Notes: a model not told the origin generated them from the sequence alone. A stretch of DNA of 64,000 nt from Bacillus timonensis (GCA_020171895.1 JAIVAN010000013.1:1-64000), one strand, 5' to 3'; numbered from the stretch's first letter, positions 53,721 to 62,242 are shown. Program-made: numbers and translations.

Positions 53721-55061
53721 GTGAAACGAGAAAAGGGGCATTTATCATGGTGGCAGCTTTCACTTTTAGGTGTGGCTTGTATCATTGGGACGGGCTATTT
53801 TTTAGGTTCAAGTCTCGCCATAAAAAAAGCTGGACCTGCGGTGTTAATAAGCTTTCTATTAGCAGCGGTAGGGACGTATATTGTATTTGATGCTCTTGCG
53901 AGAATGACCGCTGAGCATCCTGAAAAAGGCTCGTTTCGTTCCTATGCGAAAAAAGCTTATGGACCTTGGGCAGGTTTTAGTAATGGCTGGGTCTATTGGT
54001 CTTCAGAATTATTGATAATGGGTAGCCAGTTAACCGCTTTAAGCATTTTTTCTCGATTTTGGTTTCCAAATCTACCACTTTGGATATTATCTTCTTTTTA
54101 CGCAGTTATAGGATTGATAATTATTTTGACGGGTCTTCGAGGGTTTGAGCGTGTAGAAAACATTTTCGCTATCGTAAAAATAGCTGCCATTGTTATGTTC
54201 ATCTGCATTGCATCAGCAGCTCTTTTAGGTTGGCTTAACGGAGGTCCTAAACAAACAACTCAAAACGTTTTTAAAGACTTCCTTCCTACTGGTTTAAAAG
54301 GAATATGGACTTCTTTCCTCTACGCTTTTTACGCCTTTGGTGGTATTGAAGTGATGGGATTATTAGCAACACAGTTAAAGGAACCGAAACAGGCACCAAA
54401 ATCAGGCAGAATGATGTTAGTGATTCTTACCATTATCTATGTTACTTCCTTAATTTTATCGCTTTTACTGGTTCCTTGGAAAACCTTTAGCACGAAAGAA
54501 AGTCCATTCGTTACTGCTTTGCAGGATTATGACCTTTCGTTTGTTCCACATGTCTTTAATGCGATTTTAATCATCGCTGGTTTTTCAACAATGGTTGCAG
54601 CATTGTACGCTGTCATTACAATGCTTGTTAACTTATCTGAAGATGGAGATGCACCTAAATTTCTTTCTAAAAAGGGCAAGTTGAAAGTGCCCCTTCCTGC
54701 ATTCTTAATAACCGCAGTAGGGCTAGTACTCTCTATCATTGTTGCACTTCTATTACCAGAATCCATTTATGAATACCTGACTACTGCTGCAGGGTTAATG
54801 CTTCTTTATACATGGATGTTTATTTTGTTATCCTTTCGCAAACTGATTCAACAATCATTTTGGGATACGTGTAAGTTCTTTTTAGGAATTCTGTTGATTT
54901 TAGCAGCTGTAAGTGGAACCGTCATTGAATCTTCAAGCAGATGGGGATTTTTTGTTAGTTTGATTTTTTTATTTCTTATCGGGATTTTTTCACTAATTCA
55001 TTCAAAAAAGAAAAAAAAGAAGTCACCCGAAGAGGGGACTTTATTTTCGAAGATTTTTTAA
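53721..55061 (+). CDS. ycgH: Amino acid permease, APC family (YcgH-like)
   Basis: A permease of about 446 aa with twelve membrane segments. The first carries the substrate loop ACIIGTGYFLGSS (GxG consensus of APC transporters). The start is GTG 53721, seven bases after GGAGG; the TTG at 53703 lies before that site. It is divergent from ycgI (118 bp between start codons) and its last 21 bp overlap the 3' end of the convergent ycgG. Substrate probably a cationic or polar amino acid, by inference only. Confidence 0.88.
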   Translation: MKREKGHLSWWQLSLLGVACIIGTGYFLGSSLAIKKAGPAVLISFLLAAVGTYIVFDALARMTAEHPEKGSFRSYAKKAYGPWAGFSNGWVYWSSELLIMGSQLTALSIFSRFWFPNLPLWILSSFYAVIGLIIILTGLRGFERVENIFAIVKIAAIVMFICIASAALLGWLNGGPKQTTQNVFKDFLPTGLKGIWTSFLYAFYAFGGIEVMGLLATQLKEPKQAPKSGRMMLVILTIIYVTSLILSLLLVPWKTFSTKESPFVTALQDYDLSFVPHVFNAILIIAGFSTMVAALYAVITMLVNLSEDGDAPKFLSKKGKLKVPLPAFLITAVGLVLSIIVALLLPESIYEYLTTAAGLMLLYTWMFILLSFRKLIQQSFWDTCKFFLGILLILAAVSGTVIESSSRWGFFVSLIFLFLIGIFSLIHSKKKKKKSPEEGTLFSKIF

Positions 55062-55802
55062 TTTATTTCGCATCGCCGTAAACGGACATTTAGCGGCGCT
55101 AGTGTCATCGTCTCTTAAAAAATATTGTTTCCATTCATGATTATCTTTTTGTCCATACCATTTTAAGTCAGGGTGTGGTTCAATTTCATCAAAACGTAGT
55201 AATCTTTTTCGAATTGCTTTTTTTATGTTTCGCCCAAAGGAAGTTGAATCATTGATTTCTTCAAACACCCACCTTGGTTGAAAAGCGAGTAAGAAATAAG
55301 GAAAGTGACGACTTTTTCTTACCTGATGGCTAGGTGTTGCACAAAATGAAAAATATGGTTCACCGTCAAAGCAGAATTCCCAAGCATGATGTTCAGGTTC
55401 TTTAGGAATTTCTTCTGGCCACTCTTTTTCATCTAATTCACTCACATTCGAAAGCAGTGACCAAAACATATTTTCATACCCCTCGACATGAGTAGTTTGA
55501 ATTAAGCTATCAGATGTTTCACAAAAGACTACAAGAGAGGCATACTTGCCTGTCTCTCTTGAGCATTGCCCATATTCCTTCAGTAATTGGGCAAGTTCTT
55601 GACTCGTATTTTCATTCCTTGGATCTCCGATAAAACCAAACCTTAGGTGGTTGGAATGAAATCCTCTCTGAGCAGGAACACACGGATAGAGTTGATCTTT
55701 ATTGTTAAGCATTGCTGCAAATGACTTATACGCATCCTGCTTCCAGGCTTCTAAGCTTGCTAGGTTTTCCTCAATCCAACTTTTATCTAGTAACACACTC
55801 AT
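55041..55802 (-). CDS. ycgG: YqcI/YcgG-family protein, possible heme-dependent N-oxygenase
   Basis: A 253-aa member of PF08892. Conserved features are YPCVPAQRGFHSNHLRFGFIGDPR near the N-terminus, HHAWEFCFDGEPYFSFCATPSHQVRKSRHF in the middle and the C-terminal AAKCPFTAMR. Characterised relatives, as I recall them, are heme enzymes that hydroxylate guanidino nitrogens (GntA in guanitoxin biosynthesis, DcsA in D-cycloserine biosynthesis). Applying that chemistry to this protein is inference. Placed between an amino-acid permease and a LysE exporter. The 3' end overlaps ycgH by 21 bp. Confidence 0.85.
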   Translation of the reverse strand: MSVLLDKSWIEENLASLEAWKQDAYKSFAAMLNNKDQLYPCVPAQRGFHSNHLRFGFIGDPRNENTSQELAQLLKEYGQCSRETGKYASLVVFCETSDSLIQTTHVEGYENMFWSLLSNVSELDEKEWPEEIPKEPEHHAWEFCFDGEPYFSFCATPSHQVRKSRHFPYFLLAFQPRWVFEEINDSTSFGRNIKKAIRKRLLRFDEIEPHPDLKWYGQKDNHEWKQYFLRDDDTSAAKCPFTAMRNKLKNLRK

Positions 55803-55872
55803 TCATTTCCCTCCTGTTCATACACGTTATTGTATTAACGCTTAAACAGTTAGGTGAATGTCCGGTGGATGT

Positions 55873-56499
55873 TTATCCAAAAAGTATCTTATACGCTTGA
55901 ATGGCAAAATAAATGCCAAATCCAATTAGAGATATTCCCGCTATGATTGATATAAGCTGCAACACCTTTACATTCATATAATGTTTAAAGCCGCTAGCGA
56001 CACCAGCCATGACCACATCCCAAATGAAAATTCCTAAAAAAATTCCTAAACTATAAATAAGCATTTGAAACGACTCATATGTACCTGATGTATTGGCAAG
56101 AACAGCTCCGTAAATACCGAGCCAAAACAAAATATTAAGTGGGTTGGATAATGCCATAAAAAAACCAGCACGAAACGATTTTGCCTTTGATTCATCTCGA
56201 TGTCCTCTAGATGAAGCTAATTCGCTACTACCTATAATACTTTCAATTCCCGTATAAACTAATACAAAAAATCCAAATAAAAACAATAATGTTTTCATAA
56301 AGGGTGTACTTAAAAAACTGGCTACTCCAAAGTAGATTAAAAGCATAAAAATTGCGTCCGCAACCATCGCTCCCATTCCAACTAACCATGCATGAAAAAA
56401 TCCATTTTTTATTCCCTTATCTAGCTGTGCTGCATTAATTGGTCCAATTGGCGCTGACAATGAAAGCCCTAGAAAAATATAACTAATAAAAACACTCAT
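55873..56499 (-). CDS. ycgF: LysE-family amino acid exporter (YcgF-like)
   Basis: A 208-aa membrane protein with six segments. The N-terminal GLSLSAPIGPINAAQLDKGIKNGFFHAWLVGMGAMVADAIFM is the LysE/RhtB signature (GPxN), and SNPLNILFWLGIYG is also typical. It exports amino acids or modified amino acids. It is transcribed in the same direction as ycgG with 70 bp between, so they may form one operon. Confidence 0.9.
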   Translation of the reverse strand: MSVFISYIFLGLSLSAPIGPINAAQLDKGIKNGFFHAWLVGMGAMVADAIFMLLIYFGVASFLSTPFMKTLLFLFGFFVLVYTGIESIIGSSELASSRGHRDESKAKSFRAGFFMALSNPLNILFWLGIYGAVLANTSGTYESFQMLIYSLGIFLGIFIWDVVMAGVASGFKHYMNVKVLQLISIIAGISLIGFGIYFAIQAYKILFG

Positions 56500-56571
56500 A
56501 CAATCTGACCCCTCTTTTTTAGTTGATTACTACTTGTACACATTCTATTCACTCAATGGGTCAGATAACAC

Positions 56572-56607
56572 AAAAGGATAGACGAAGTTTATCGCCTATC
56601 CTTTTTT
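56572..56607. terminator. Terminator after the CotF-like gene
   Basis: AAAGGATAG and CTATCCTTT form a stem with partial pairing of the CG core and a T run on the plus side. It lies at the stop codon of the CotF-like gene. Confidence 0.75.
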
Positions 56608-57248
56608 TACATCAAAGGTTTATTTGGATTGTATGATTGTGGTTGCATACTTGAGGGAGCAAATCCTCGAAGCATTTGTTGCATATCTTGCTGTGCTAGC
56701 TGTGGCACCTGGTAATATCGTCTTTTATTTTGATATAAGAAAATCTCATAGCCCATCTCAATAAAGTTTGGGACACTTGCAGCGACTACTCTGCGCAAAA
56801 CTGGATTTGTAATTTCTAACGAGGTCATCGCTAAAAGTGAAGCAGTTGATTTGATTAACCCAAGCATATGCCCTGATATTCCTTGTTCATTTACTTCACT
56901 AACAGATTGATTTGGTTTTTTAGGTTGACTTGGTTGGATTCCGTATACCACGTCATTACTTTGTTGCATTTCATAAGCCTGAGTTCGATGAGACGGATCC
57001 TTACCAGTTGAAAAAGCCTCTACACAGAGATTATAGATATCTGCAATGAAGCTGTGTTGATGCTGAAGTATTTGTTTTAACTCTTGATCTTGTATGTATT
57101 GATCAAAGATTTGATATTGATCCAATACGTTTATTAGTCCTGCAAGTATTTCATGGCTGTCAAACATTTCATGGCCACCATGATTCATCATAGGCGGCAT
57201 ATTGGGAGATTGTTGTTGATTCATAGTCGGATTGTTTTGATATTGCAT
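56607..57248 (-). CDS. Spore coat protein of the CotF family
   Basis: A 213-aa protein. A Gln/Asn/Met/Pro-rich head (NNPTMNQQQSPNMPPMMNHGG) precedes two helical modules (about 27-85 and 125-185, the second reading GLIKSTASLLAMTSLEITNPVLRRVVAASVPNFIEMGYEIFLYQNKRRYYQVP). This is the CotF/ferritin-like fold of Bacillus coat proteins. AAAGGAGG precedes the ATG. Expression late in sporulation is expected, but I could not identify a sigma-K promoter. Confidence 0.85.
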   Translation of the reverse strand: MQYQNNPTMNQQQSPNMPPMMNHGGHEMFDSHEILAGLINVLDQYQIFDQYIQDQELKQILQHQHSFIADIYNLCVEAFSTGKDPSHRTQAYEMQQSNDVVYGIQPSQPKKPNQSVSEVNEQGISGHMLGLIKSTASLLAMTSLEITNPVLRRVVAASVPNFIEMGYEIFLYQNKRRYYQVPQLAQQDMQQMLRGFAPSSMQPQSYNPNKPLM

Positions 57249-57422
57249 GATTAGCCTCCTTTAAACTTTAACGTCTATATCATTTGCATATGGGAACGAA
57301 ATATTAATGGAAATAATTAGCTACCTTTGTAATCTATGTGACATAATTTTGTAATAATCGTATGTTATTCTTAAAAAGCTGAATCAAACGTTTTAAAAAT
57401 AAAGACTAGGAGGGAAAGACAT

Positions 57423-58148
57423 ATGAAACTATTTTCTATTCAGAAACATCAACGTCTAAACCTTCTTTATATAACTGGATTTATTGTAACGTTACTTTTA
57501 AGTATTAGTGTGAATTCATATCATGTAGCAGGTCAATCAAATGATCAAGTGTTGATTGCCAGCACTTCAAATAAACAAGTGGTAAAGAAAGAAATAAGTC
57601 CTAAAACAGCAACTCCATCATCCATTATTGAAAAACCGGTAGAGGATATTATCCTTACAGAGACAAAATTGGAGGAACAGCTCCACGGTGAGTTTCAAGG
57701 TTTAAGTGCTACATTTATTCAAGCAGCCAAGGAACAGGAAATTGATCCAGCCTTTTTAGTTGCCATTGCTGCACAAGAAACCGGTTGGGGTAAATCAAAA
57801 ATCTCTAAAGCTCCTTGGAATAATATCGGTGGAATGATTTGTATGCCAGACATTTATCATGAAGTATTTGGCGCAGACTATCCTAACCCAGGTTGTGAGG
57901 AGATTGTCGAAGGTGGTACAAGCTGGCAAAAGTTCACATCTGTTGAGGACAGTATTCGCTTTAAAGCGGCTTATTTAAAAATACAGTATGTGGACCAAGG
58001 TAGAATAACAATCAAGGATATTCACGAAAAGTATGCTCCTGTTGATGCACATAATGATGCAAATGGGCTTAATAATCACTGGGTGAAGAATGTCGTTTCC
58101 ATTATGAATACAGTTCGTGAGGTAAACACGACTGAACAAAACAGTTAA
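57423..58148 (+). CDS. Exported glucosaminidase-domain protein
   Basis: A 241-aa exported protein. After a signal/anchor (residues about 12-38) and a Lys/Ser/Thr-rich spacer comes a glucosaminidase domain (PF01832): SATFIQAAKEQEIDPAFLVAIAAQETGWGKSKI with the catalytic Glu in AAQETGWG, and NNIGGMICMPDIYHEVF. It probably cleaves N-acetylglucosaminyl bonds in peptidoglycan. No wall-binding repeats are present. AGGAGG precedes the ATG. Confidence 0.88.
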   Translation: MKLFSIQKHQRLNLLYITGFIVTLLLSISVNSYHVAGQSNDQVLIASTSNKQVVKKEISPKTATPSSIIEKPVEDIILTETKLEEQLHGEFQGLSATFIQAAKEQEIDPAFLVAIAAQETGWGKSKISKAPWNNIGGMICMPDIYHEVFGADYPNPGCEEIVEGGTSWQKFTSVEDSIRFKAAYLKIQYVDQGRITIKDIHEKYAPVDAHNDANGLNNHWVKNVVSIMNTVREVNTTEQNS

Positions 58149-58174
58149 AGCGGCCTATATTGGCCGCTTTTTAA
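58147..58174. terminator. Bidirectional terminator
   Basis: AAAGCGGCC pairs with GGCCGCTTT over TATATT, then TTAAATT. It lies between convergent genes. Confidence 0.88.
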
Positions 58175-58572
58175 ATTGCTTTTTTCTTGTTTAATTTTAT
58201 ATATACATACATCGTAAACTGAACAGTTATAGCTAGAATATTTCCCGTAATTAAAACGAGTAAAAACCAACTAATGATAGCCAAATCCTTCATTGTGTTT
58301 TGATATTGAAAGGCATAAAGGAAAAATCCAATCCATAAAACACACCAACCAATAAAAGAGATCGCTTTGGAATATCTCCAATTAAGATATGTGCTTATAA
58401 TAATCGGAAGATGAAAGACAAGGATAAACACAAACATTTTTGCTATGATCAACAGATCAATCGTTCCATTTATGCCGAAAAAAGCATATGAAGTTGAAAG
58501 TAAAATACTATTTATGAAGCTTATAAATACACATATGTGACCTTTTTTATGTTGTTCTTTTCGTATATTCAT
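58171..58572 (-). CDS. Small polytopic membrane protein
   Basis: A 133-aa protein with four hydrophobic segments (about 13-33, 43-62, 71-90, 97-120) and a basic C-terminus (KLNKKKAI). I do not recognise the family. GAGG before the ATG and the shared terminator support it as a real gene. Confidence 0.65.
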   Translation of the reverse strand: MNIRKEQHKKGHICVFISFINSILLSTSYAFFGINGTIDLLIIAKMFVFILVFHLPIIISTYLNWRYSKAISFIGWCVLWIGFFLYAFQYQNTMKDLAIISWFLLVLITGNILAITVQFTMYVYIKLNKKKAI

Positions 58573-58999
58573 CTATAACATCCTCTCAAAAAAATAAATG
58601 TATCTCTTATAATGTTAGACGAAAACACTTTCAATTTCGTTACTTATTTGTGATTTTATTAAAAAAAGTGAGCCAATGGCCCATTTTTCTATCAGTAATA
58701 TACAATTTAGTTGTTATTTGTCTTATGTTTTTTTTATTCCATCAGCTAATATTTGAAAGTTTTTCTTTGCATTATCGGTATTGTCTAAATTTTAAAACCT
58801 CTGATTTACATCTTTATGTCTTACAAGTCCAATAGTACTAGTAGACTAATAATTTAGGATTAACTTGAAGTAAATAAAAAGTTAAAAAACATTAAGATAA
58901 CTTTACTAAACGTACTAAAAATAGATTTCTTTATCTGTATTATTTACGTACTATTGGACTCCCCTTGCCTCATAAAATAATAAAGAGGGGGTGAAGCCA
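58573..58999. other. Gene-free AT-rich spacer
   Basis: I see no gene here; a 61-aa frame at 58650 has no ribosome site. It contains an exact 13-base inverted repeat (AGTCCAATAGTAC 58826-58838 and GTACTATTGGACT 58948-58960) around 109 AT-rich bases. Confidence 0.6.
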
Positions 59000-59479
59000 A
59001 TGAAAAAAGTACTCTTGGCTATTGTTTTACCCATGATATTCATACTATCAGGTTGTTTAAGTGATCCTGTTCAAGAAGATATATTGAATTACGTGAATAA
59101 AGAAATGAAAAAAGCCTATGACTTAGAAACGGTTGCACTCGATGCCTACGATAGTGTAACTGGAGCAAATTATACTAATGACGCCATTATGTATAACGTA
59201 CTCCTTGATGAAGTAATTCCTTATTACACAGAGTTCCTTGACGAAATTGAACGGGTAAACATTGAAACGAAAGAATTAAAAGAAGTTCACGATGATTACG
59301 TGACAGGTGCAACCTATCAGTATAATGCATTCGTTAAACTCGTGGGAGCTCTAGAGCAACAAGACAGAGCCATGGTAGAAGAAGCCAATGCCCTATTAGC
59401 AAAAGCGAGACAATACATCAATACTTATAATAAAAACCTTGATAAGCTCGCTAAGGAACATGATGTAGAGTGGGAGTAA
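59000..59479 (+). CDS. Hypothetical lipoprotein
   Basis: A protein of 159 aa. The signal MKKVLLAIVLPMIFILSGC ends in a lipobox LSGC. The mature part is acidic and helical, with no known motif. The ATG at 59000 follows GAGGGGGTG by six bases; the GTG at 58991 belongs to that site. Similar small helical lipoproteins occur in many Bacillus genomes, without known role. Confidence 0.78.
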   Translation: MKKVLLAIVLPMIFILSGCLSDPVQEDILNYVNKEMKKAYDLETVALDAYDSVTGANYTNDAIMYNVLLDEVIPYYTEFLDEIERVNIETKELKEVHDDYVTGATYQYNAFVKLVGALEQQDRAMVEEANALLAKARQYINTYNKNLDKLAKEHDVEWE

Positions 59480-59484
59480 AGAGC

Positions 59485-59518
59485 AAAAAAACCTTGCCCA
59501 ATAAGGCAAGGTTTTTTT
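59485..59518 (+). terminator. Terminator after the lipoprotein gene
   Basis: AACCTTGCC and GGCAAGGTT form a stem over CAATAA, followed by TTTTTT. Confidence 0.9.
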
Positions 59519-59551
59519 GTGATGAACCTGTTTGTTTTATATTTGTCGGTG

Positions 59552-59576
59552 CAGGTACCTGTCGAAAAATCTTTAT
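59552..59576 (-). repeat. 25-bp dispersed repeat, copy B
   Basis: This is the exact inverted counterpart of 8746-8770 (CAGGTACCTGTCGAAAAATC and onward). It lies upstream of the oxygenase gene and just after a terminator. Confidence 0.8.
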
Positions 59577-59684
59577 TTTCAATTACTTTTTTAAAAATAA
59601 CACTGTATTTCTAGTAATTTCATAGGTATAATAATAATTGGTTATCAGATATTGAAACCGGTTACATAATAGGAGGTAATAGGA

Positions 59685-60635
59685 ATGTCAACACCTTATA
59701 TTCGTACTCTTAATTTAAAAGACTTCACTTATGGAAATTCAACACAACGAGTAAAATTCGCTGAAGAATTCACAGCTGGATTAAAAGAAACAGGTTTTAT
59801 CATCCTAGAAGGTCACGGAGTAGACCCTAATCTTATTGATAAGAACTATGAAATGTGGAAACAGTATTTCGACTTAGATGTTGAAACAAAAAACACACAT
59901 TTAAGTGGTGCTGGTGGAGCTCGTGGTTATACTGGATTTGGTAAAGAGCATGCTAAAAACCGCACTGTTGGAGACTTAAAAGAATTCTTCCACGTTGGAC
60001 AAGAACTACCTGTAGGTCATCCATTAAATGATGATTATCCTGCAAACGTATGGCCAGCAGAATTACCAGAATTACGTAAAAACGCTTTAAACTTCTATCG
60101 TGAGCTTGAGCGTGTTGCTCGTAACATGTTAGAAGCATTAGCATTAAACATGGATCTTCGTCCTGATTTCTTCTCAGATATGATTAAAGACGGAAACAGC
60201 GTACTTCGTGCTATTCACTATCCAGCACTTGATGATTCAATGGACCCTAATGCAATCCGTGCTGCTGAGCATGAAGATATCAACTTAATTACTTTACTAG
60301 TTGAATCAACTGCATCTGGATTAGAACTATTAACTCGTGAAGGCGAGTGGATGCCAGTTAAAGCTGAAAAAGGTCAAATTATTGTTGATGCTGGTGACAT
60401 GCTTGCTCGTATCACAAATGAAGTGATTTCTGCTACAACTCACCGTGTTGTGAATCCTGCAGGTGAAAACACTTCACGTTACTCAATGCCATTCTTCGTA
60501 CATCCATATAGCAGTTGTTTATTAGAAACAATTCCTTCTTGTGTAAGCGAAGATAATCCTGAGAAATATCCTGCGATTACTGCTGGTGATTTCTTATACC
60601 AACGTCTAGTGGAAATTGGGTTAATTAAAAAATAA
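59685..60635 (+). CDS. 2-oxoglutarate/Fe(II)-dependent oxygenase, isopenicillin-N-synthase-like
   Basis: A 316-aa oxygenase. The N-terminal DIOX_N half ends in LKEFFHVGQE. The C-terminal jelly roll has the iron ligands in AEHEDINLITLL (His, Asp) and ATTHRVVNP (His), and the 2-oxoglutarate Arg in SRYSMPFFVHP (R-x-S). The full facial triad is therefore present. Bacterial members act on amino acids, peptides or small aromatic compounds, and neighbours do not reveal the substrate. AGGAGG precedes the ATG. Confidence 0.9.
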   Translation: MSTPYIRTLNLKDFTYGNSTQRVKFAEEFTAGLKETGFIILEGHGVDPNLIDKNYEMWKQYFDLDVETKNTHLSGAGGARGYTGFGKEHAKNRTVGDLKEFFHVGQELPVGHPLNDDYPANVWPAELPELRKNALNFYRELERVARNMLEALALNMDLRPDFFSDMIKDGNSVLRAIHYPALDDSMDPNAIRAAEHEDINLITLLVESTASGLELLTREGEWMPVKAEKGQIIVDAGDMLARITNEVISATTHRVVNPAGENTSRYSMPFFVHPYSSCLLETIPSCVSEDNPEKYPAITAGDFLYQRLVEIGLIKK

Positions 60636-60650
60636 TAACATTCAATTTGA

Positions 60651-60683
60651 AAAACCGAGCATATCAGATGCTCGGTTTTTTTA
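60651..60683 (+). terminator. Terminator after the oxygenase gene
   Basis: AAAACCGAGCAT pairs perfectly with ATGCTCGGTTTT over ATCAG, followed by TTTATC. Confidence 0.9.
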
Positions 60684-60732
60684 TCGTATTGGGAATGAAC
60701 ATAAACAGTTGCAAGATTTTTAGTAGACGGAT

Positions 60733-61437
60733 TTATTCAATACAACAGATTTCCTTTGGACAGCCTTCACATTGTATTTCTTGTTTAAGAAAATCAAGGT
60801 TATGAATCGTAATAAAGCCTGATTTTACAGAAACAACACCTAGATCTTTTAACTCTGATAACATTCTATTTACAGACTCTCTTGTTCCTCCACAAAAATT
60901 AGCAAGTTCTTGATTCGATAATTTTAAGTCAATAAGAATTGAACCATCAGACATTGTCTTTCCATAGCTATTTGTCATTCGAATTAACGTAGAATAAACT
61001 GCACCTTTTTTTCCATATAAAACAAGGTCACGAAATTTGGTTTGCGTTTTTCGAAAATGTGTATTAAACCAAACGATAAAGTCCTTTGCAACACTAGGGT
61101 TTGTGTAAACGGCTTTTTCAACTAAATCTTTGTTGATCACATACACTTCTACCGGAGTCATTGCTTGAGCAGTTAAGAAATAGCTCGGGTTATCTGTAAA
61201 CAGAATTAACTCACCAATCAGATCATTTGTTTTACAGATCCTTAAGTTTAATTCCATTCCGTTTGAATGCTGCTTACATAACCGAACAAGACCTGTTTTA
61301 ATTAAGTATATCTCAGATGCTTCTTGCCCTTCAAAAAAGATAAGTTCTCCTTTTTTTACCTTTCGAGTCGTTTTTGCTAAATTGTAAACTACTTGTAGTG
61401 GCGATTCATTTTCTGATAGCTGAAATGCAACTGTCAT
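60733..61437 (-). CDS. fnr: Anaerobic regulator Fnr (Crp family, Bacillus type)
   Basis: A 234-aa Crp/Fnr protein. The N-terminal cNMP-like domain contains IYLIKTGLVRLCK; the C-terminal helix-turn-helix reads LSNQELANFCGGTRESVNRMLSELKDLG. The C-terminal QCEGCPKEICCIE holds three Cys in C-x2-C-x4-C as in B. subtilis Fnr, where they and an Asp (here in FRDLVL) bind a [4Fe-4S] cluster. It senses oxygen and activates fermentative and nitrate-respiration genes. A perfect FNR box lies at its promoter. No nark/nar genes are in view. Confidence 0.93.
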   Translation of the reverse strand: MTVAFQLSENESPLQVVYNLAKTTRKVKKGELIFFEGQEASEIYLIKTGLVRLCKQHSNGMELNLRICKTNDLIGELILFTDNPSYFLTAQAMTPVEVYVINKDLVEKAVYTNPSVAKDFIVWFNTHFRKTQTKFRDLVLYGKKGAVYSTLIRMTNSYGKTMSDGSILIDLKLSNQELANFCGGTRESVNRMLSELKDLGVVSVKSGFITIHNLDFLKQEIQCEGCPKEICCIE

Positions 61438-61506
61438 CCCAATTCCTCCTCAATATTTTACTTGCCTAATAGTTTTATTAGTTTTCACTGTGTTTATGTT
61501 GTTTTT

Positions 61507-61512
61507 ATCATA
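61507..61512 (-). promoter_or_regulatory. -10 box of the fnr promoter
   Basis: TATGAT on the minus strand. The start point would be near 61500, which puts the FNR box centre near -41.5, with no recognisable -35 box: the arrangement of a class II activated promoter. Confidence 0.7.
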
Positions 61513-61533
61513 ACAAAGGTCGTTTAGAAGTGT

Positions 61534-61549
61534 TGTGACAAACGTCACA
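61534..61549. promoter_or_regulatory. FNR box
   Basis: TGTGACAAACGTCACA is a perfect TGTGA-N6-TCACA palindrome upstream of fnr. It suggests positive autoregulation under anaerobic conditions. Confidence 0.85.
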
Positions 61550-61617
61550 CCATGTTCACTTTTTAAAAAATAGGCAATTTATCTATTGGCTGACCGCATA
61601 TAAATCTTTTCACAACA

Positions 61618-61645
61618 AAAAAAGAGAGGAATATCCCTCTCACTT
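61618..61645 (-). terminator. Terminator after the DUF2639-like gene
   Basis: On the minus strand GAGAGGG pairs with CCTCTC over ATATT, followed by TTTTTTT. Confidence 0.85.
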
Positions 61646-61690
61646 CTCTTGATAAACTTTTTTTCAAAGTTTATATAACATATTTTGTTT

Positions 61691-61846
61691 TTATTTCTGT
61701 TCTTTACCGATTACTAAATCTACATAAAGTTTTCTAAGTGTAGAAGCTTTATAGCTTTCTAATTTTCTTCGATCAATTGGATGTCGATTAATTCCTTTAT
61801 TCTTTAATTGCTGTACATACCAACCCTTTGATCCTTGATACGCCAT
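61691..61846 (-). CDS. Small DUF2639/YflJ-like protein
   Basis: A 51-aa protein. MAYQGSKGWYVQQLKNKGI followed by NRHPIDRRKLESYKASTLRKL matches the small Bacillus family typified by YflJ (GSKGWYVxxLKxxGI...RKLExYKxxxLxxL). ATG 61846 is seven bases after GAGGGGG; the ATG at 61852 is too close and the frame to 61912 has no site. Function unknown. Confidence 0.75.
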   Translation of the reverse strand: MAYQGSKGWYVQQLKNKGINRHPIDRRKLESYKASTLRKLYVDLVIGKEQK

Positions 61847-62034
61847 ATTCATTCCCCCTCTGGTCATTTGGCTTGTCCTAGTTAATATGTATGCAAAGAT
61901 CCAAGAAACCATGATATATACAGCTAAAATAAATTTGTCATCAAATTAAGAAGCACTACATATCTTATATTTTGGTGAAACTTTTCTATAATACATCTCG
62001 TCTATTACTACGAATATAATTAAAGGTGATTTTT

Positions 62035-62211
62035 ATGCGATACTTGTTACTTAATTCAAACAAAATTGGTGATCAGCTTTTTATTACTGTTTCTGACTTT
62101 GTTCAAAACAAAACCGTCTCATTTACTTTAGATGAATTAAAAAACTCTAATCTAACAGACGATATTAAATCATTTATTTTGAATCATCCTGAATTGGTTC
62201 AATTCTTTTAA
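62035..62211 (+). CDS. Hypothetical small protein
   Basis: A 58-aa protein (RYLLLNSNKIGDQLFITVSD...DDIKSFILNHPELVQFF), without membrane segment. AAAGGTG lies six bases before the ATG at 62035 and a terminator follows. I do not recognise it. Confidence 0.6.
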   Translation: MRYLLLNSNKIGDQLFITVSDFVQNKTVSFTLDELKNSNLTDDIKSFILNHPELVQFF

Positions 62212-62242
62212 GCTTTTCTTTTTGTTTTCCCCTCTATATATA

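Noticed and set aside
58650-58835. 61-aa hydrophobic ORF
   Set aside because: No ribosome site, low-complexity T-rich DNA, and it runs into the inverted repeat; not convincing.
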